Program-made: the position numbers and the translations under genes
In this document: positions 8,130-17,392 of the stretch, one piece after another
Layout: each line of letters starts with the position of its first letter
Position numbering within the stretch: the stretch's first letter is position 1
Notes under the pieces: generated by a model
The model's input: the letters and a program-made list of their open reading frames with translations, nothing else
What the model was told of the DNA's origin: nothing
The model's database searches: none
Assembly: GCA_018902795.1 (NCBI GenBank)
Contig: JAHIQD010000002.1
Coordinates: 400,502-464,501 of the forward strand
Origin: Bacteroidota bacterium
GTDB lineage: Bacteria > Bacteroidota > Bacteroidia > Flavobacteriales > Weeksellaceae
DNA: 64,000 nt
Direction of reading: 5' to 3'

Positions 8130-9023
8130 TTACTGTTCACAATAACAAGGTGGTCTGCCGAATGAATAGGTAAGTCCTACTGAAACGGTATTCACCCAAT
8201 CTTTTGAATTAATATTTCCAATCTGCCTGTTCTGCAGAAATTCTGCTGCTCTCTGTTCTGCCACCTGAGCATAAGGCCCTTCCTGCAGAAGCGATTTCGT
8301 AGTCCCCGGTGCAAGAATGTCTTTATTATAAGTCATTTTTACGTCTTTATCATCAATTACGCTGTAATCAACTGAATCTGAAAAGGTAGGGCGGAACATC
8401 AGCTCTCCCATCAGCGCCCAGTTATAATTGAATTTATATTTCAAACCAATTCCAAATGGAATCGACATTGTCATTTTCTGTCCTGACTGATAAGCAGGGT
8501 TGGTCTGAAAATCCGCACTGTTTTTCGGAGCTATTGCATTTCCACCGGCATCCCTGTTAAAATCATTTTCCAAAGTCACTTTCGTCGCATTCATCAACAT
8601 TCCGCCTACTCCACCGAAAACGTAAGGACTTGCCATGCTTTGCTGTTCATTGTTCACCGGAAAAAAATTATACTCGAAAAGCAAATCTGCTTCCATAATT
8701 GAATTGGTTCCCCACAGCTTCCTGTTTCTTCTATACTGTTCTTTTGCTACCGCGTCAATAAACTGGATATGGCTGTAACCAATGTTTAACCTTACCGTCT
8801 GATAAGGGTTAAAATTCATCCGGTATAAAATTCCGCCGTAAAACGGAACACCATAATCGCCAATATTACTGAGGACCGGTTTTTGTAAAAAATAGTTGGT
8901 TCTACCTATATCCCCAACCAAATTACTCATTCCCAACTGCACCCCGATTTCGTGACGCTGTCCCTTGTAGGAAACCGACATAAAAATTAAAGCGAAGAAG
9001 CAATAAACAATTTTTTTCTGCAT
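8130..9023 (-). CDS. DUF6089 / PorG-like outer membrane beta-barrel protein
   Basis: About 297 residues with a signal peptide (MQKKIVYCFFALIFMSVSYKG), then alternating strands of an eight-strand-type barrel ending in an aromatic strand (TVSVGLTYSFGR). Residues HEIGVQLGMSNLVGDIG and the RMNFNPYQTVRLNIGYS segment match the DUF6089 family, which includes PorG, an outer-membrane component of the type IX secretion system in Porphyromonas. The start at 9021-9023 gives a normal signal peptide; an ATG at 9045-9047 is possible. It leads the uppS-bamA operon. Its T9SS role is family inference. Confidence 0.75.
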   Translation of the reverse strand: MQKKIVYCFFALIFMSVSYKGQRHEIGVQLGMSNLVGDIGRTNYFLQKPVLSNIGDYGVPFYGGILYRMNFNPYQTVRLNIGYSHIQFIDAVAKEQYRRNRKLWGTNSIMEADLLFEYNFFPVNNEQQSMASPYVFGGVGGMLMNATKVTLENDFNRDAGGNAIAPKNSADFQTNPAYQSGQKMTMSIPFGIGLKYKFNYNWALMGELMFRPTFSDSVDYSVIDDKDVKMTYNKDILAPGTTKSLLQEGPYAQVAEQRAAEFLQNRQIGNINSKDWVNTVSVGLTYSFGRPPCYCEQ

Positions 9024-9058
9024 GAATGACTGAACATCAATTTTCATAAATAATTTTG

Positions 9059-9066
9059 CAAATATA
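9059..9066 (-). promoter_or_regulatory. -7 promoter element of the porG-uppS-bamA operon (TATATTTG)
   Basis: A perfect TAnnTTTG on the minus strand, 11 bases before the outer candidate ATG and 35 before the inner one. No clear TTG at -33. Confidence 0.5.
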
Positions 9067-9169
9067 AAACATTTTTACATTAAGGAAATTCTTAATTTTA
9101 AGTTAAATAACCTCAATAAAGCATAATTTTTAATTAAAAACGCCAAATAAATCATTTTATGATTTTCTT

Positions 9170-9195
9170 AAAATAAAACCCTCAGCTGCGAGGGT
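9170..9195 (-). terminator. Intrinsic terminator of exopolysaccharide operon
   Basis: ACCCTC / GAGGGT stem around AGCTGC, followed on the minus strand by TTTTATTTT, eight bases past the tyrosine kinase stop. Confidence 0.85.
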
Positions 9196-9202
9196 CTTAA
9201 AG

Positions 9203-11695
9203 TTAAGTTCTTCCGAAAATCTTTCTGACTTTATTTCTGATTCTAATTAAGGTAGGTTCCTGATAATTTTTGTCTTCATCAAAGTATCCGTAACCGTACC
9301 CGTATCCGTACCCATAACCATATCCATACCCGTAACCCTGTTTCAGCTGGAAATCATTATACACCAAACCGAGGTTCTGAATTTCATGATTATGATATTT
9401 TTCCGTAATCATTTTCAACATATACTTTTCTGTATACTCGTGCCGAACAACATATATGCTCGCATCAGCATATTTCATCAGTTCAAAGGGATCTGCCACC
9501 AAACCGACAGGCGGCGAATCGATAATGATAAAATCGTACAGATTTTTCAGTTCTTCAATAAATTTAATATTCCGGTCACTCATCAGAAGTTCTGAAGGAT
9601 TGGGCGGAATGGGCCCCGATGTAGCAACATGAAGGTTAGGAATCTTCGTTTGATTGATGATTTTCTCCATTTCCACTTCGCCGGTAAGATAGTTAGAAAT
9701 TCCGTATTTATTGTTAATTTTAAAGTCACCGAAAATTTTTGGTTTTCTTAAATCCATTCCCAGCAATATCGTTTTCTTTCCGCTTAAACCAAGAACAGAT
9801 GCAATATTTATCGATATATACGTTTTTCCTTCACCTCCCACTGAAGAAGTTAAAAGGATGACTTTCGATTTACCGTCTTCCTTATGCAGAAATCTTAAAT
9901 TGGCCCGAATGCCTCTGAAAGCTTCCGAAACAGAAGATCGTGGCTGCTCCAAGACTGTCAGATTATTGTCATGAGAATTTTTTCCGATAACACCCAAAAG
10001 CGGAATTCTTGTCGCCTGAAGCAATTCCTTAATATTCCGGATCCTGCTGTCCAGCGCTTCCGAAATCCCCAAAACCAGCAAGGGAAGTAGAAGCAAACCT
10101 CCGATAATGGAATATTTAGTTTTCTGAACATCCGGCGCAATAGGTCCCTGACCAAGATTTTTTGCAGGATCAATTACCGTAATGTCTGATTTATTGGTCG
10201 CAACCCTAATTTGGGTTTCATTCTGTTTGGAAAGCAAACTGTTATAAGTCGCTTCAATCATATTATAGCCGCGTTCCGCATCCAGATATCTTCTTTCTTT
10301 TTCCGGATAAGTAACTAAATCACCACTTTCACCTGCAATGAGTCTGTCGATTTTCGAGATCTCATTCAGATAAGTTGTGTAGTAATTTCGTATAGAACCG
10401 GTTGAATTTCCTCTGGCTTCATTAATTAACCGGTTGATTTCCCGCATCGGCTCCGAATTTGGGGTGTAAATAAGAGCCATTTCCCGTCTTTTAAGATACA
10501 GCGCTCTAAGTTCCGACACTGTAGCACTGAAACTTCCGTCTTCGATTCCGGCGGCATTCATGCTGATCATCCGGTCCAGATTCTGAGAAGACAAAGTGTT
10601 TTTTATACTGTTAAGTGAATTGATTTTAGTAATCAGATCTGCTTTTTTACTTTCAAGATCTTTTATTCTTACCAAAGCTTTTTCGTCCCGGTCTTTGATA
10701 TCATACAAACCTTCCGAAACCTTAAGATGATTAAGAACCGCCGCGCTGGAATCTAACTTTTTACGGATTTTGGACAGATTGTCAACCAGATAATTTTCTG
10801 TGTTTTTATCCACGGTGTTCCTGTCGATCAGTCTTTTCTTCTGAAGTTCATCCACGGATGTGTTCAGAAAATTTACAGTTCCGTTAAGATTATAGCCGCT
10901 TTTACTGATAATCATAATCGTATTGATTTCCTTATCAAAATCGACTCCGATTGTTGAAACTAAACTATTTACTGTTTGGTTTACGGTGGAAAGTGTCAGA
11001 ATAATATTTTCAAGTTCTATTGTAGTCGGCTGCGGATTTTTTACAAGTCTGAATTTCAAATTCGGGGAAACATACCATTCGTTAACGGAAATGATCTTAT
11101 TTGCAGGCCGGGTGTAAGGACGTATATTGGTAAAACCTTCAGTAACGTAGGAATATAAGGAAGTTGTCTGTCCTTCATTGGGCAAAACCACTTCGTAACG
11201 GCTGGCTCCTCTAGGAATAAGTGTGATGGCATAATTTACCTGTTGAGGATGAGATTTGTCGATTTCCAGAAAAACAGGAGAGTCATATTTATCAAGATAA
11301 GTCTGCTTGATGAGCCCTTTGGTGGAATAATTAATAAACAGATCGAGCTGCTTCACCAAATATTCGTTATGGGAGCGTGACAGGAGCATTTTCTTAAGAT
11401 AAATCCCGTCCTGATTACCGTTTTGTCCCCAAATAAAATTGATGGATTGATTGGGCGTGAAATAACTTGCCGTATTGTTGGAAATACTGAGTGAAAGGTT
11501 GGAAGCGTAGATCCGCTGTGCGTAATATTTACTGTACATCCAGGAAATTCCGTAGCCTAATGCGGCCATCAAAGCAAACCAATACCAGTTGCTGATTATT
11601 CTGCGGATAAAATTTTCGAAATCGAAAAAAGCGAAAGACCCGATTTTTTCGGTGCTTTCTGCGGCAGATTTTAGATTGTCTTTACCGGGAATCAT
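9203..11695 (-). CDS. Wzc-like polysaccharide co-polymerase with tyrosine autokinase domain
   Basis: An 830-residue inner-membrane protein controlling chain length and export of surface polysaccharide. A Wzz domain starts with a membrane segment (residues about 30-50), a long periplasmic coiled-coil part follows, a second membrane segment is near 530, then a cytoplasmic BY-kinase. The kinase shows Walker A SSVGGEGKT, Walker A' LLGMDLRKP and Walker B FIIIDSPPVG. The C-terminal tyrosine cluster used for autophosphorylation is here nine Gly-Tyr dipeptides before YFDED. It is last in the operon, two bases after the Wza-like gene. No separate phosphatase gene is nearby. Confidence 0.93.
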   Translation of the reverse strand: MIPGKDNLKSAAESTEKIGSFAFFDFENFIRRIISNWYWFALMAALGYGISWMYSKYYAQRIYASNLSLSISNNTASYFTPNQSINFIWGQNGNQDGIYLKKMLLSRSHNEYLVKQLDLFINYSTKGLIKQTYLDKYDSPVFLEIDKSHPQQVNYAITLIPRGASRYEVVLPNEGQTTSLYSYVTEGFTNIRPYTRPANKIISVNEWYVSPNLKFRLVKNPQPTTIELENIILTLSTVNQTVNSLVSTIGVDFDKEINTIMIISKSGYNLNGTVNFLNTSVDELQKKRLIDRNTVDKNTENYLVDNLSKIRKKLDSSAAVLNHLKVSEGLYDIKDRDEKALVRIKDLESKKADLITKINSLNSIKNTLSSQNLDRMISMNAAGIEDGSFSATVSELRALYLKRREMALIYTPNSEPMREINRLINEARGNSTGSIRNYYTTYLNEISKIDRLIAGESGDLVTYPEKERRYLDAERGYNMIEATYNSLLSKQNETQIRVATNKSDITVIDPAKNLGQGPIAPDVQKTKYSIIGGLLLLPLLVLGISEALDSRIRNIKELLQATRIPLLGVIGKNSHDNNLTVLEQPRSSVSEAFRGIRANLRFLHKEDGKSKVILLTSSVGGEGKTYISINIASVLGLSGKKTILLGMDLRKPKIFGDFKINNKYGISNYLTGEVEMEKIINQTKIPNLHVATSGPIPPNPSELLMSDRNIKFIEELKNLYDFIIIDSPPVGLVADPFELMKYADASIYVVRHEYTEKYMLKMITEKYHNHEIQNLGLVYNDFQLKQGYGYGYGYGYGYGYGYGYFDEDKNYQEPTLIRIRNKVRKIFGRT
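9284..9337 (-). repeat. Hexanucleotide repeat encoding (Gly-Tyr)9
   Basis: Nine in-frame GGN-TAY units in the kinase tail. Gly codons mix GGT, GGG and GGA, and Tyr codons mix TAC and TAT, so the repeat is kept at protein rather than DNA level. Confidence 0.95.
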
Positions 11696-11696
11696 G

Positions 11697-12551
11697 CTAA
11701 AGTCTTGTAAGGATTAGATAAATAGACATCGCGGTAGTGATTACCGAAACTCCGGTGGTAAGGGTCTGTATAGGATCTTTGCCCAACCCGTTCAGGTTTT
11801 TGGATCTGGTATTGAGAAAGATCTCATCTCCATTCTGCACCCAGTAATAGGGAGAATTCATCGCGTCTTCGCGGGTAAGATCTATTTTGGCAATTTTTAT
11901 TCCTTCGGGGAGTTTTCTGTGGATGATGACATTGGTGCGGTCCACCGTTCTGTTTAGTCCTCCGTTGATGGCGAGTGCTTCGGTGATGGTTAAGGTGTTT
12001 TTATGCACTTTCTTTTCACCACTCATTTCTGTGCTTTCGACGTCTCCAAGAATATAATAAGTAATTCCATCCGTATTGAGGCGGACTTCTGACTTCCCTT
12101 CCACAAAATTTTCGTTCACTTTGGTCTGAATTTCCTGAGTAATATCTTCAACCGTTCTGCCTTCTGCCTTTACAAAACCGATTCCCATAATATTGATATC
12201 ACCTTTGGAATCTACTTTTAATCCGTTAAAATAGAAATTTGAATTTCCGCCCTGTCCCGTTCCCACATTTGAGTTTACCGAAGCAGAGGCCGTATTTGAA
12301 GAAGCGGAAGTGGGTGCATTTAAAGCAGAATAAAACTGTGCCGCATCACCTTTCGGAGTGGTAACAATATTCAGGTTCAGCATATCATTTTTAGTTACGC
12401 GGTAAACAGGGATGTTATAGGGAACCAGGCCTTCCTCATTGATCACGAGACTTTCACTGGGCTGCAGATATCTTACGTCTTTTGTACTGATACATGAAAC
12501 CAGTAAATAAGGCAAAACTAAAAACAGAACACGTTGATAAATTTTCATCAT
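11697..12551 (-). CDS. Wza-like polysaccharide export outer membrane lipoprotein
   Basis: A 284-residue lipoprotein: hydrophobic start with lipobox LLVSC (Cys near residue 19), a polysaccharide export sequence domain (YRVTKNDMLNLNIVTTPKG, about residues 50-70, continuing at 115-165), one SLBB-like domain (YYILGDVESTEMSGEKKV to IIHRK), and a hydrophobic C-terminus that may be the short membrane-spanning helix seen in Wza. It would form the outer-membrane exit for the polymer and pairs with the adjacent Wzc-like kinase. A Ser/Ala/Asn-rich insert at about 85-105 is unusual. Gap to the kinase gene is one base. Confidence 0.9.
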   Translation of the reverse strand: MMKIYQRVLFLVLPYLLVSCISTKDVRYLQPSESLVINEEGLVPYNIPVYRVTKNDMLNLNIVTTPKGDAAQFYSALNAPTSASSNTASASVNSNVGTGQGGNSNFYFNGLKVDSKGDINIMGIGFVKAEGRTVEDITQEIQTKVNENFVEGKSEVRLNTDGITYYILGDVESTEMSGEKKVHKNTLTITEALAINGGLNRTVDRTNVIIHRKLPEGIKIAKIDLTREDAMNSPYYWVQNGDEIFLNTRSKNLNGLGKDPIQTLTTGVSVITTAMSIYLILTRL

Positions 12552-12583
12552 TCTAATATGTTGTTTACAAAAATAACAAATAA

Positions 12584-13702
12584 TTAATTACTTTTTTCTT
12601 TAATTAATAATATAACCTTTGGTAAATATGCTCCTGCAAATCCAAGCAGTATAATTAAAGCTAGCAAAAGGTTCACGTTGAGATGCCTGCAATAATAAGC
12701 CACGGCCACGATAAAAAGATAATACAGAACAATATAAAAAGTTGACCGTCTGTGCGTTAAACCTAAATTCAAAAGAGAATGATGAATGTGATTTTTATCT
12801 GCAGCAAAAGGGGATTTTCCGGCTGACATCCTTATCATAAACACATTAAGGGTATCAACGATGGGAAGAATAAGAATAGCCATTGCTACTGCAGGAGCGG
12901 ACATCAGGTAATACCGCGGCACTTCCGGAAGTTTCTTGTCAATAAAAATATCAATAAAGCAAATAGCCGTAAAGGCGAGTAAAAAACCCAAAATCATAGA
13001 GCCTGTATCGCCCATGAAAATTTTGTTGTTCCGGTCGTTGGAAAGATTATAGAAGAGAAATCCCATTACCGCACCAATAATTACTCCCGAAAGCACTACC
13101 AACGGGTAGTTGTACGCGCCGAGGCGAAAATAACTGATCCCAAAAAAAGCACTGCAGATAATGGAATACCCGCCAGCTAAACCATCAATCCCGTCTATCA
13201 GATTGAAAGCATTGATCAGCACAATAAAAGTAAAGAGGCTTATCGCAACGCTGAAATAATAATTAAGTTCATAAATGCCGAAAAGACCGAAAAAACTTCT
13301 TATCCGCACATCGGATCCGATCACCATTAATGCAGTAACAACAACCTGAGCGAGAAGTTTTTTGTAGGCGTGCATCACCACAATATCATCCATGACTCCC
13401 ACGTAAAGCAAAATAACCAGTGAAGCGAACAGAAATTTGTAAAGATCGAAAAGTTCAAAGGCAAAAATAGAGGCACAGACGGCCAAAGAATAAAACATGG
13501 CAATTCCGCCCAAATTGGGAATTTTTCTCAGGTGAGAACTTCTTGCTCCAGGCTCATCCATTAAGTTTTTCCGTTTTGAAATCTTAACAATGGTAGGAAT
13601 AGAGTAAAAAGTAAGCAAGAACGAACACAGAGTTCCCAATACCAGTTTCAGGTAAAAAATCGGAATCCCGGTGTGAGCGAGTAATACTTTAATTTCATTC
13701 AT
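12584..13702 (-). CDS. WecA/MraY-family phospho-sugar transferase
   Basis: A 372-residue polytopic enzyme (about 10-11 membrane segments) that moves a sugar-1-phosphate from a UDP-sugar to undecaprenyl phosphate, starting repeat-unit synthesis. Motifs seen: DEPGARSSHLRKIPNLGG near residue 40, NAFNLIDGIDGLAGG near 165, KIFMGDTGSMILGF near 230, and DKNHIHHSLLNLGL near 310, the last being the WecA-type HIHH motif. The start ATG at 13700-13702 is chosen over an in-frame TTG 12 bases upstream. Sits between the polymerase and the Wza-like gene. Confidence 0.92.
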   Translation of the reverse strand: MNEIKVLLAHTGIPIFYLKLVLGTLCSFLLTFYSIPTIVKISKRKNLMDEPGARSSHLRKIPNLGGIAMFYSLAVCASIFAFELFDLYKFLFASLVILLYVGVMDDIVVMHAYKKLLAQVVVTALMVIGSDVRIRSFFGLFGIYELNYYFSVAISLFTFIVLINAFNLIDGIDGLAGGYSIICSAFFGISYFRLGAYNYPLVVLSGVIIGAVMGFLFYNLSNDRNNKIFMGDTGSMILGFLLAFTAICFIDIFIDKKLPEVPRYYLMSAPAVAMAILILPIVDTLNVFMIRMSAGKSPFAADKNHIHHSLLNLGLTHRRSTFYIVLYYLFIVAVAYYCRHLNVNLLLALIILLGFAGAYLPKVILLIKEKSN

Positions 13703-13707
13703 GATAA

Positions 13708-14838
13708 TTACCAAAGGGCGTTATTATATCTGTCTATAGTGAATCCGCCACGGTGACCGTTTCCGCTTCCAAAGTAGAAAAACATTGCAATAAAATATGC
13801 CATAAAGCCTGCATAGAGAATCTGCCGCGTTCGGTCTTTCACCGCGTAAACCAGATTACTCAGGCAGAACATCGTCAGGAAAAACATATATGCTCCCGGA
13901 AGCCGCACCGCAAAAATCTCATTGGACCGGAAAAAATAAAACATCGCCAGCCCAAAAACCGCAAGATTTCTCATGTATTCATACCACCAAACCCGCTCGC
14001 ATCCTTTTCGGTCATATTTAATTAAAATTACAATAAAAATTAATTTCACAAGGTCATTTAATCCGGTTTCTACCTGCGTTCCATAATATCTGTCATCGAG
14101 GTAACCGGTATACGCTCCGGAAATATCCTGCGGGGCGAGAGAACCGAAAAATCCTGCCCCAAATCTGTACAATTCCAAAGGGGAAGAAAGAAGAGCAATA
14201 ACAAGCACCCAAAAGATTCTTTTGCTGTTCATCGGGATTTTGACAATCCAATAAGCGGGGAGAAAGACAATGGAGGTTTTATGAAATCCTAAAGCAATAT
14301 AAATACAAAGCAGAAACATAGGCAGGTTTCTTTCCTTGATAAATTTGAATGATGCAACACAAACCGCAATTCCTAGCCCTTGCCTCATCTGTCCGGAATC
14401 CTCGAAAAACATAATCGGCATAAAATAAAACAGCAGCGCCAAAGTGGGGAATGCCGCATTCTTATAAATCGCTGTAAACTTCAGGCTCACCGTAATAATC
14501 GCCATCACAAAAGTCACAATGTAAAACGGCAGACCGAAATCAAAAACCAGTTTATTGATGAGCACAAAGATCCATTCAATTTCTTCAGAATTCTGACGGA
14601 AAAGCGCTTTATCCACCACGTCGCCATAAGTCGTATAAAGGGCAAACCCGGAGAAAAGCATTTTGTAAACCGGATAATCTGCGCCGACATTAATCCTGAA
14701 TCCTATGGCTAGAACGACCAAAATACCGGTGATCCAGACGAAAACGCTCTGCTTCTTTTCCAACCTGAAAATTTCCCAATAACTCGCCACCGCAAGAAAC
14801 AGGAAAATTACAATAAAAACAGGGTGCAGGATGGGCAT
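13708..14838 (-). CDS. EpsG/Wzy-like polysaccharide polymerase
   Basis: A 376-residue integral membrane protein with about ten segments and a long periplasmic loop around residues 225-260. The RINVGADYPVYKMLFSG segment near residue 50 and GQMRQGLGIAVCVASFKFI near 150 are typical of the EpsG family, which polymerises undecaprenyl-linked repeat units outside the inner membrane. Adjacent glycosyltransferase, WecA-like and Wza/Wzc-like genes fit a Wzy-dependent pathway. A Wzx flippase is not found in the window. Confidence 0.85.
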   Translation of the reverse strand: MPILHPVFIVIFLFLAVASYWEIFRLEKKQSVFVWITGILVVLAIGFRINVGADYPVYKMLFSGFALYTTYGDVVDKALFRQNSEEIEWIFVLINKLVFDFGLPFYIVTFVMAIITVSLKFTAIYKNAAFPTLALLFYFMPIMFFEDSGQMRQGLGIAVCVASFKFIKERNLPMFLLCIYIALGFHKTSIVFLPAYWIVKIPMNSKRIFWVLVIALLSSPLELYRFGAGFFGSLAPQDISGAYTGYLDDRYYGTQVETGLNDLVKLIFIVILIKYDRKGCERVWWYEYMRNLAVFGLAMFYFFRSNEIFAVRLPGAYMFFLTMFCLSNLVYAVKDRTRQILYAGFMAYFIAMFFYFGSGNGHRGGFTIDRYNNALW

Positions 14839-15846
14839 TTAGGGAGTTGTGTTTTTTACCAATTTCCGAAGCAGTTTTTCCTGCCCTAAGAAATACAGCG
14901 AATAATAAATTTTTTTCTTCAAAGACAAATATAGCAGATAATTTTTTCCAAAACGCTGATACTGTAAGATTTCTGAAACAGAAATATGTTTTTCTTTCAT
15001 AAATTTTTTGAGCGCGAGAGACAGTTTCCGATACACCTCATCGTCTTTTACAAAAGCCAGATACGCGAGGAAGGTATAAACGCCTTCGAGAATCTGAAAA
15101 TTCCTGAGTTCTGCTTTCCGCCGGGAAAAAGGTGACTGATTAAAAGCAATTTCAACATCTTCGACAGCCTGAAGAATATCTAGACCTTTCTCTGTATGGG
15201 TTTTCGTGATGGAATCGCTGCGTTCTAGATAATGATAATGGAACTTCTGAGTCTGAGCGATCACACTACAATTTAACAAAAGCTGCGGAATAAGCTGAAT
15301 ATCTTCAAAATGAATTCCTTTTTTAAATCTTTTATTATTAAATAGATCGGCCCTGAAAATTTTATTACAGGCAAAATAACTCAGATCAGAAAACACGGAA
15401 AGATTTTTATCGAGCACGATTTTTTCAGGCATATTCGGTATTTGGGTGAGTTTTTGAGTGACGTGTCCGTACTCATCCACTTTCTGAAGATTGCAGATCA
15501 TCATTTCCGCTGAATGTTTTTTTGCCAGAGCATACATTTCCTCAAACATGGTTTCGGAAACCTCATCATCACTGTCCACAAAACCGATAAATTCTCCTGT
15601 CGCGCGGTCTAATCCAAAATTTCTTGCATCACTTAAACCCCCGTTTTTTTTAATGAAAGATTTAATTTTTAAAGGGAATTTTTCCTGAAACTCTTCAATA
15701 ATTTGTTGTGATCCATCGCTGCTTCCATCATTGATAATTAAAATTTCTATTTCCTGCAAAGTTTGATTTACCAAAGAATTCAGACATTTCTTCAGGTATT
15801 TTTCAACATTATAAACCGGAACAATTACCGAAACTTTATTTATCAT
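14839..15846 (-). CDS. Family 2 glycosyltransferase
   Basis: A 335-residue GT-A enzyme. The N-terminal domain has VSVIVPVYNVEKYLKKCL, IINDGSSDGS (residues about 37-46), GLSDARNFGLDRATGEF and the metal-binding FVDSDDEV (near 90-97). It would add one sugar to the lipid-linked repeat unit on the cytoplasmic face; donor and acceptor are unknown. Its stop abuts the polymerase start with no gap, and it follows the GT-C-like gene by seven bases. Confidence 0.9.
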   Translation of the reverse strand: MINKVSVIVPVYNVEKYLKKCLNSLVNQTLQEIEILIINDGSSDGSQQIIEEFQEKFPLKIKSFIKKNGGLSDARNFGLDRATGEFIGFVDSDDEVSETMFEEMYALAKKHSAEMMICNLQKVDEYGHVTQKLTQIPNMPEKIVLDKNLSVFSDLSYFACNKIFRADLFNNKRFKKGIHFEDIQLIPQLLLNCSVIAQTQKFHYHYLERSDSITKTHTEKGLDILQAVEDVEIAFNQSPFSRRKAELRNFQILEGVYTFLAYLAFVKDDEVYRKLSLALKKFMKEKHISVSEILQYQRFGKNYLLYLSLKKKIYYSLYFLGQEKLLRKLVKNTTP

Positions 15847-15853
15847 CCGCTTT

Positions 15854-17392
15854 TTATTTTACCTTTTTGTACAGATAATAATCTTTACCAATTGGTCTTA
15901 TTCCGTAAATCCGGCGGAGAATTTCCGGCGCATTCTGATGTATTTCTGCAATCGGATAACCTTTCACAAATACATATTCGGAATCGAAATAGGCTTTGTC
16001 TTCCTGTTTCATTTTATAATAACTTCTTTCGTCGCCTGGTGTATAAATGATGGTTAAAATGTAATCGGGTTTATAATCCCTCACCGAATTCATCCACCAG
16101 AATTTTTCATCTTTCAGCATTTCATCCGTTATTTTTTTGTTCACCAAACCAACCTCATCATACGTGTAAAGCCCGGTATAAAAAGGAATTTTTCCTGCAG
16201 GTTCCAGTAGAATTGATTGGCTGAGTTCTGTATTTCCCCGCTCAATATCTTTGGCAATCTGCATCCGCTGCGTTTCTTCCATATACCCGATGGTGTACGA
16301 CTGCAGTATCTGGAAAACATACAATCCGAAAAACACAATAAAAATTCCAGGAATTAAAATACGATTTCTAAGGGGAACATAATTAAGTAAATAATACAAA
16401 ACACCCACAAAAAGAAAAACCCGCGGAAGCCAGTAATACCAATCGAAATAAGCTTTGAAATAAGCAAAAACAGTAATTTTTAATAGGGCAAACGCGAGCA
16501 CTGAAAGCAGAATTGTTTTTGTTTTAGAGGAAATCCGCGTTTCATCTTTAATGATTTTAGAAACACAAAATCCAAGAAAAATCAGGAATCCAATAAAAGC
16601 AAGAAAAGTAAAAAGCGAATATTTTTTAATCAGTCCGCCATAATAAGCCCACTGATAAAGCAAAAATTCAATACTGTTGTTCTGGGTTAAATTTTTATAG
16701 GCGATTTTTTTAGCGGTAATCGTGTGATTCACCAACTCGCCAAAATAAAACTCATTAAATAAAACCACACTTACAACTCCCAGAATTCCACCAAAAATAA
16801 ATACAAAATTGATTTTCTTTCTGATTATTAAATCCGCCAAAAAGAAAACCCCGAGAAAAATCACAGCATCAATTCTTGTCCAAAGCAGCAGAACCGGAAA
16901 AACAATGTACGCCCAGTTTTTCCTTTTGTAAATTCCGAAATAAATGAGTGCGCTGTAGAGAAAAAATAAAATTCCGTACTCCATTCCCAAACATGAAGCT
17001 GCAAGCGCGGGCGGAGTCATGTTGAGAAAAATCACGAAAAATCCGCGTTTCAGAACATCTTTCCGAAACAGAATTTTCCCAAGCCACCACGAACCTATTG
17101 CGAAAACAACACAGCTGAAAATAAGTATTGGACGGATAAATCCATCACCAAAAATCAACTGAAAAAGGGCCGAAATTATAACGTAGAAATGCGTGGTTGA
17201 AGCAGAAATTCTTTCTCCGCCATTGAAACCGATCACACCATAATCGAGTAAATTTCTTGCGACCCGCCACGTAATAAAGGAATCTTCCTGAATGTGTTTA
17301 GTGAAAAACAACGGTATTTTAACGATTACCGTTATGATAATCAGCAAGTAAGGATTTGAGAAAATCTTGGATAGAGATTTAATCATACCCAT
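15854..17392 (-). CDS. GT-C-like polytopic membrane protein, putative lipid-linked glycosyltransferase
   Basis: A 512-residue protein with about ten membrane segments followed by a soluble C-terminal domain from about residue 385. After the first segment, the loop QEDSFITWRVARNLLDYG and FNGGERISASTTHFY resembles the catalytic first loop of GT-C transferases such as AftB-type enzymes, where acidic residues activate a polyprenyl-phosphate sugar. It may transfer a sugar from such a donor to the exopolysaccharide or to protein. It overlaps the FkbM gene by 14 bases, so they are coupled. The exact family is not certain. Confidence 0.7.
   Translation of the reverse strand: MGMIKSLSKIFSNPYLLIIITVIVKIPLFFTKHIQEDSFITWRVARNLLDYGVIGFNGGERISASTTHFYVIISALFQLIFGDGFIRPILIFSCVVFAIGSWWLGKILFRKDVLKRGFFVIFLNMTPPALAASCLGMEYGILFFLYSALIYFGIYKRKNWAYIVFPVLLLWTRIDAVIFLGVFFLADLIIRKKINFVFIFGGILGVVSVVLFNEFYFGELVNHTITAKKIAYKNLTQNNSIEFLLYQWAYYGGLIKKYSLFTFLAFIGFLIFLGFCVSKIIKDETRISSKTKTILLSVLAFALLKITVFAYFKAYFDWYYWLPRVFLFVGVLYYLLNYVPLRNRILIPGIFIVFFGLYVFQILQSYTIGYMEETQRMQIAKDIERGNTELSQSILLEPAGKIPFYTGLYTYDEVGLVNKKITDEMLKDEKFWWMNSVRDYKPDYILTIIYTPGDERSYYKMKQEDKAYFDSEYVFVKGYPIAEIHQNAPEILRRIYGIRPIGKDYYLYKKVK

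Noticed and set aside
13703..13714. Upstream TTG start for the WecA-like gene, and similar TTG extensions at 34253, 43402, 52031 and 54293.
   Set aside because: Each adds residues not typical of the family; at 34253, 43402 and 54293 the TTG is part of a -7 promoter box, and at 52031 it precedes a proper signal peptide start.
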